The translations under genes and the position numbers were made by a program. A DNA stretch of 35,130 nucleotides from an uncultured Bacilli bacterium. Lineage in GTDB: Bacteria; Bacillota_I; Bacilli_A; RF39; UBA660. The stretch is from assembly GCA_947630195.1 (NCBI GenBank), contig CANRGQ010000003.1, positions 1-35,130 of the forward strand, read 5' to 3'. Below the pieces are notes generated by a model. The model did no database searches. It was not told where the DNA came from and saw only the letters and a program-made list of their open reading frames with translations. Below, one piece after another: positions 30,860 to 35,130 of this stretch; the first letter of the stretch is position 1, and each line of letters starts with the position of its first letter.

Positions 30860-31264
30860 TTAATCACGCAAATTTTTAAAAAAGTTATCAATTAATTTTT
30901 GATATTTTAATTTTAATTCATTACAAATGTTTGTTTGTATAAATATATGATTATCTTTACTTTGACTTAATAGATAATAAACATTATTTATTCGACATTC
31001 TTTAATTATCATTTCACACATTTTGCAAGGTTCTAAAGTAACGTACATATCACAATCATTAAGACGCCAATCTTTTAATTTTTTTTCCGCCTTTTGAATT
31101 GCTTTTATTTCGGCATGACCAAGCACATTACATTTTTTTTGACGATTATTATACGCCTTACTAATTATTTTATTATCTTTAACTATAACAACTCCTACTG
31201 GTATTTCTTTTTTCTTGTATGCTTTTAGTGCTTCTTTATAAGCTTGCTCCATATATTCTATCAC
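30860..31264 (-). CDS. tadA: tRNA adenosine(34) deaminase
   Basis: Converts A34 to inosine in the tRNA-Arg anticodon. About 134 residues of the cytidine-deaminase fold: GHAEIKAIQKA with zinc ligand and catalytic Glu, YVTLEPCKMCEMII with the two zinc Cys. The most likely start is GTG at 31264, nine bases after GGAG. An ATG at 31252 is the alternative. Longer extensions run into the SRP RNA terminator and are rejected. Order SRP RNA-dnaX with tadA adjacent is as in Bacillus. Confidence 0.93.
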   Translation of the reverse strand: MIEYMEQAYKEALKAYKKKEIPVGVVIVKDNKIISKAYNNRQKKCNVLGHAEIKAIQKAEKKLKDWRLNDCDMYVTLEPCKMCEMIIKECRINNVYYLLSQSKDNHIFIQTNICNELKLKYQKLIDNFFKNLRD

Positions 31265-31280
31265 TATTATCATCTCCACT

Positions 31281-31357
31281 AAAAAAGCACACACAAATAG
31301 GGACTGATGTGGCTGCTGTCTTCCAACTCTGACCAGGTTACAGTATATTTGTTGTGC
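31281..31357 (-). ncRNA. ffs: signal recognition particle RNA, small 4.5S-type
   Basis: The minus strand has the universal domain IV core: GGTCAG, then GGAAG, ACAGCAGCC in the order of the Ffh-binding loop (GGUCAG...GGAAG...GCAGCC). The ends pair: GCACA-ACAAATA at the 5' end with TATTTGT-G-TGTGC at the 3' end, then TTTTTT. The 77-nt length means no Alu domain, unlike the long B. subtilis scRNA. A promoter ends exactly seven bases before the 5' end. Confidence 0.92.
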
Positions 31358-31363
31358 ATTATG

Positions 31364-31392
31364 ATAATAACATATTTATTTGTATTATGCAA
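31364..31392 (-). promoter_or_regulatory. SRP RNA promoter
   Basis: On the minus strand TTGCAT (31387-31392), 17 bases, TATTAT (31364-31369) preceded by TG. It fixes the RNA start at about 31357. Confidence 0.75.
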
Positions 31393-31402
31393 ATTATCAC
31401 AA

Positions 31403-31418
31403 TGTTTCACGTGAAACA
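31403..31418. promoter_or_regulatory. parS site 1
   Basis: TGTTTCACGTGAAACA, a perfect 16-bp match to the bacterial parS consensus bound by ParB/Spo0J. It lies just upstream of the SRP RNA promoter in the gyrA-SRP spacer. Confidence 0.95.
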
Positions 31419-31600
31419 TTAAACAATTAGTTATAATTTTTATTTTAATATACAATATTGTATATATTATTAAATTTAAAACATTGTAAACATTATACAT
31501 TCTCAATATATTTAAATTTTTTGTGTTATTCAAATTATAAAATTAAAATATTTTTTAAAATAATATTTATAATAATATTTTTATTAAAAAGAAAAATCAA
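31419..31600. other. AT-rich spacer between two parS sites
   Basis: About 180 bp of very AT-rich DNA between the two parS sites. I see no gene or strong hairpin. The short open frame across it overlaps the SRP RNA and parS and is not a gene. Confidence 0.6.
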
Positions 31601-31616
31601 TGTTTCACGTGAAACA
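31601..31616. promoter_or_regulatory. parS site 2
   Basis: A second perfect TGTTTCACGTGAAACA, 198 bp from the first and 30 bp from the gyrA stop codon. Because it is palindromic it could also act as a stem, but the exact consensus makes ParB binding the main reading. Confidence 0.95.
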
Positions 31617-31631
31617 TTGATTTAAAAGCTT

Positions 31632-31645
31632 ATTTCCCGGGAAAT
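31632..31645. promoter_or_regulatory. Noc-binding site (NBS) next to parS
   Basis: ATTTCCCGGGAAAT, identical to the site at 28305. It lies between the gyrA stop codon and parS site 2, 15 bp from the latter. ParB and its paralogue Noc discriminate between exactly these two sequences in B. subtilis. Confidence 0.85.
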
Positions 31646-31646
31646 A

Positions 31647-34160
31647 TTATTCTTGAGTTTCATTAGTTGAAGATTCTTGTTCAATCTCTTTGTCATTTGA
31701 TTGTTCAATGGATTGTTCTTCAGCATTATTTTCTTCTTCATTATTAATATGATCAACAACACTAACTGTAGCAACTAATTGATTATCTCTTAATGATATT
31801 AGTCTTAAACCTTGAGTGACTCTACCAAGCGTTGAAATTTGGTTAATTGGTAATTTAATTGTGATACCAGCATTTGTCATAATAACAACATCCTTATCAT
31901 CTTCAGCCACTTTAGCAGCTACTAAATTTCCATTCTTTTCAGTAACGTTAAGAGCAAGTACTCCTTTGCTTCCCCGTTTTGTTTGTCTAAACCCACAAAC
32001 TTTTGTACGTTTACCGTAACCCTTCTCTGTTACTAGTAAAATGACAGAATCTTCTGAAACGACTTCAGAACAAATACATTCGCCACCACTTAAATTAATA
32101 CCTTTAACACCAGCGGCTGTTCTACCCATGGCTCTAATTTCAGCTTCAGAGAATTTAACCATTCGACCTTTATCGCTACCTAAAAGGACTATATCATTAC
32201 CAGTCGTCTTTTTAACATCTAAAAGTTCATCATTATCTTTTAAACTAATACATAATTTACCCGTAGTTCTAATGCTATCAAATTCACTGATAATCGTTTT
32301 CTTAACAATACCTTTTTTAGTGGCAAATAATAAGTATTTATATTCTTCATCTTTATTTATTTTTAATACTGAGTTTATCTTTTCATCTTTTTCAATTTGT
32401 AATAGGTTAATTACTGGTATACCTTTAGATTGACGACTAAATTCTGGTATTTCATAACCCTTAATCCGATACACTTTACCTTTATTAGTAAAGAACATAA
32501 TATAATCATGGGTTGATAAATTAATTAGATGTTCAACATAATCTTCATCATTAGTCGTAAGCCCTTTAACACCCATTCCCCCACGGTTTTGGGTTCTAAA
32601 GGTATCATTAGCAGTTCTCTTAATATAACCTTTATTAGTTAAAACTACCATAATATCTTCTTCAGGTATTAAAGATTCATCTTCAATATACTCAATTGCT
32701 GTCATATCAATTTTTGTTCTTCGTTCATCAGCATATTTTTCTTTTATTTCTAATAATTCATTCTTAATTATTTCTAGAACTTTATCACGAGATGCTAAAA
32801 TGCCTTTTAATTCTTCAATCTTTAGGAGTAATTCTTTTAATTCTTCTTCAATCTTGGCTCTCTCTAAGCCCGTTAAACGACGAAGTTTTAATTCTAAAAT
32901 GGCATCAGCTTGTACTTCTGTTAATGAATACTTATTCATTAAAGTTTCTTTAGCTATAACATCTGTTTCAGACTCCCTTATAATCTTAATAAAATCGTCT
33001 AAATTATCAAGAGCAATCTTATAACCCTCTAAAATATGTACTCTCTTCTCAGCTTTATCAAGTTCAAAACGCGTTCTTCTAATAATAACTTCTTCTTGAT
33101 AATTAATATATTTGGAAATTATATCTTTTAAACCAAGCGTTCTAGGAACTTTATTATCAATCATTAAGAAAATAATACCGTAATTTACTTGGAATTGCGT
33201 ATGTTTATATAAATTATTTAAAACAACTTGCGGATTAGCATCTTTCTTTAAAGTAATCGTAATTTTAATACCATCTTTTAAATCCGTATGATAATCAGCA
33301 ATACCATCGATTACTTTGTTATGAACTAATTCGGCAACTTTAGTTTTAAGTTCTGATACATTAACACCATAAGGAACTTCATCAACCACAATATAGTGTT
33401 TACCATCTTTTTCTTCAATATTAGCTTTACTTCTTATAGTAATGCTACCTCTTCCAGTTTCATAGGCTTTTTTAATACCACTGTTACCAAGAATTATACC
33501 ACCAGTTGGAAAATCTGGTCCTTTAATATATTGCATTAAACCATCAGTATCAATATCAGGATTATCAATATAAGCGACACATCCATCAACAACTTCGCCT
33601 AAATTATGCGGAGGAATATTCGTAGCCATACCAACGGCAATACCCATTGTACCATTAACTAAAATGTTAGGAAATCTTGATGGTAATATTTCTGGTTCTT
33701 TCTCTGATTCATCGAAGTTTGGTATGAAATTAACCGTATCTTTGTTAATATCTCGAAGTAACTCCAAAGAAATTTTAGAAAGTCTTGATTCGGTATAACG
33801 CATCGCTGCAGCACCATGACCAGCAATATTACCAAAGTTACCATGGCCATCTACTAAAGTATTTCGATAGTTGAAATCTTGGGCCATTCTAACCATAGCT
33901 TCATAAATACTTGAGTCTCCATGAGGGTGATATTTACCCATTACATCTCCCACAATACGGGCTGATTTTTTATGAGGTTTATCAGGAGTATATCCAGATT
34001 CATACATTGACCATAAAATCCGACGATGAACAGGTTTTAAACCATCTCTTAAATCTGGTAAAGCCCGAGAAATTATAACACTCATAGAATATTCAATAAA
34101 TGATGATTTAATTTCATTAACAATATTATTTTCTTCTAATCTATCTCTACTATGATCCAT
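31647..34160 (-). CDS. gyrA: DNA gyrase subunit A
   Basis: Breakage-reunion subunit of the ATP-dependent supercoiling enzyme. The 837 residues contain [20 protein letters not shown], the quinolone region [13 protein letters not shown] (Ser and Glu at the resistance positions, i.e. the sensitive-type residues), the catalytic Tyr in AAAMRYTES, and the C-terminal beta-pinwheel with a GyrA-box-like QNRGGMG. The tail is acidic and Glu/Asn/Gln rich. It lies 9 bp after gyrB, one operon. Confidence 0.97.
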   Translation of the reverse strand: MDHSRDRLEENNIVNEIKSSFIEYSMSVIISRALPDLRDGLKPVHRRILWSMYESGYTPDKPHKKSARIVGDVMGKYHPHGDSSIYEAMVRMAQDFNYRNTLVDGHGNFGNIAGHGAAAMRYTESRLSKISLELLRDINKDTVNFIPNFDESEKEPEILPSRFPNILVNGTMGIAVGMATNIPPHNLGEVVDGCVAYIDNPDIDTDGLMQYIKGPDFPTGGIILGNSGIKKAYETGRGSITIRSKANIEEKDGKHYIVVDEVPYGVNVSELKTKVAELVHNKVIDGIADYHTDLKDGIKITITLKKDANPQVVLNNLYKHTQFQVNYGIIFLMIDNKVPRTLGLKDIISKYINYQEEVIIRRTRFELDKAEKRVHILEGYKIALDNLDDFIKIIRESETDVIAKETLMNKYSLTEVQADAILELKLRRLTGLERAKIEEELKELLLKIEELKGILASRDKVLEIIKNELLEIKEKYADERRTKIDMTAIEYIEDESLIPEEDIMVVLTNKGYIKRTANDTFRTQNRGGMGVKGLTTNDEDYVEHLINLSTHDYIMFFTNKGKVYRIKGYEIPEFSRQSKGIPVINLLQIEKDEKINSVLKINKDEEYKYLLFATKKGIVKKTIISEFDSIRTTGKLCISLKDNDELLDVKKTTGNDIVLLGSDKGRMVKFSEAEIRAMGRTAAGVKGINLSGGECICSEVVSEDSVILLVTEKGYGKRTKVCGFRQTKRGSKGVLALNVTEKNGNLVAAKVAEDDKDVVIMTNAGITIKLPINQISTLGRVTQGLRLISLRDNQLVATVSVVDHINNEEENNAEEQSIEQSNDKEIEQESSTNETQE

Positions 34161-34169
34161 AAAAACCTC

Positions 34170-35130
<961 letters not shown>

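Noticed and set aside
31279-31533. 84-codon minus-strand frame across the SRP RNA
   Set aside because: It covers the SRP RNA, its promoter and a parS site, and has no credible start.
31601-31645. parS 2 and the Noc palindrome as the gyrA terminator
   Set aside because: Both are perfect palindromes without loop and not followed by a T-run. Exact matches to ParB and Noc consensus explain them better.

Overview
The window is a low-GC bacterial chromosome segment close to the replication origin. It uses the standard code and Shine-Dalgarno starts. The gene content points to Bacillota of the Bacilli type: gyrB-gyrA, SRP RNA, dnaX-ybaB-recR-bofA, holB-ricT-trmN6, pth-mfd-spoVT, spoIIR-mntP and murA/DUF1146/spoIID/spoIIQ all follow Bacillus subtilis neighbourhoods, but pulled together into one compact block. 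Sporulation genes (spoIID, spoIIQ, spoIIR, spoVT, bofA) sit in a small, strongly AT-biased genome. This resembles uncultured gut Bacilli of the RF39/RFN20/TANB77 kind, but the assignment is inference. Almost every housekeeping gene is on the minus strand, so the fork probably enters from the right, beyond gyrB.

Layout from right to left. 35130-31647: gyrB (cut by the window edge) and gyrA. 31646-31281: a 365-bp spacer with two perfect parS sites, one perfect Noc-binding palindrome and a 77-nt SRP RNA. 31264-27220: tadA, dnaX, ybaB, recR, a second Noc site, bofA and holB. 27233-21492: ricT, trmN6, pth, mfd and spoVT. 21380-16438: an accessory patch holding an AAA+/DUF4143 ATPase, a WG-repeat-like protein, and a two-gene surface-protein operon. 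The first gene of that operon is interrupted at a 9-bp G:C homopolymer (a phase-variation signature). The second ends in a GC-rich block that looks like the variable region of a diversity-generating retroelement target. 16361-12348: spoIIR, mntP, a 55-aa membrane protein whose start lies inside a perfect 13-bp hairpin, murA behind an attenuator-like leader, an SGNH-like protein and rpmE. 12300-11111: a previously unlisted type I toxin-antitoxin locus (29-aa hydrophobic peptide plus convergent antisense RNA) next to a lone PemK/MazF-domain gene. 11030-7205: rpiB, DUF1146, spoIID, spoIIQ, a degenerate actin-like protein in the mbl slot, a cold-shock gene and hpf. 7180-5277: two small proteins and a DUF2238-like membrane protein. 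5134-2648: secA.

Between the secA 3' end and position 268 lies a 2.3-kb insertion. It is bounded by a diverged second copy of the secA 3' terminus and by tandem AACTTATCTAA repeats at both ends. This is the architecture expected of an integrative element that uses secA as attachment site. Its two genes encode a HEPN-motif protein and a coiled-coil/zinc-ribbon protein. A second, different tandem repeat just beyond the distal copy suggests another element stacked at the same site.

The most interesting candidates are the secA-targeting mini-island with its HEPN pair, the Fst/par-like type I toxin-antitoxin locus, the phase-variable plus hypervariable surface operon, and the degenerate MreB/Mbl relative retained in a sporulation operon.
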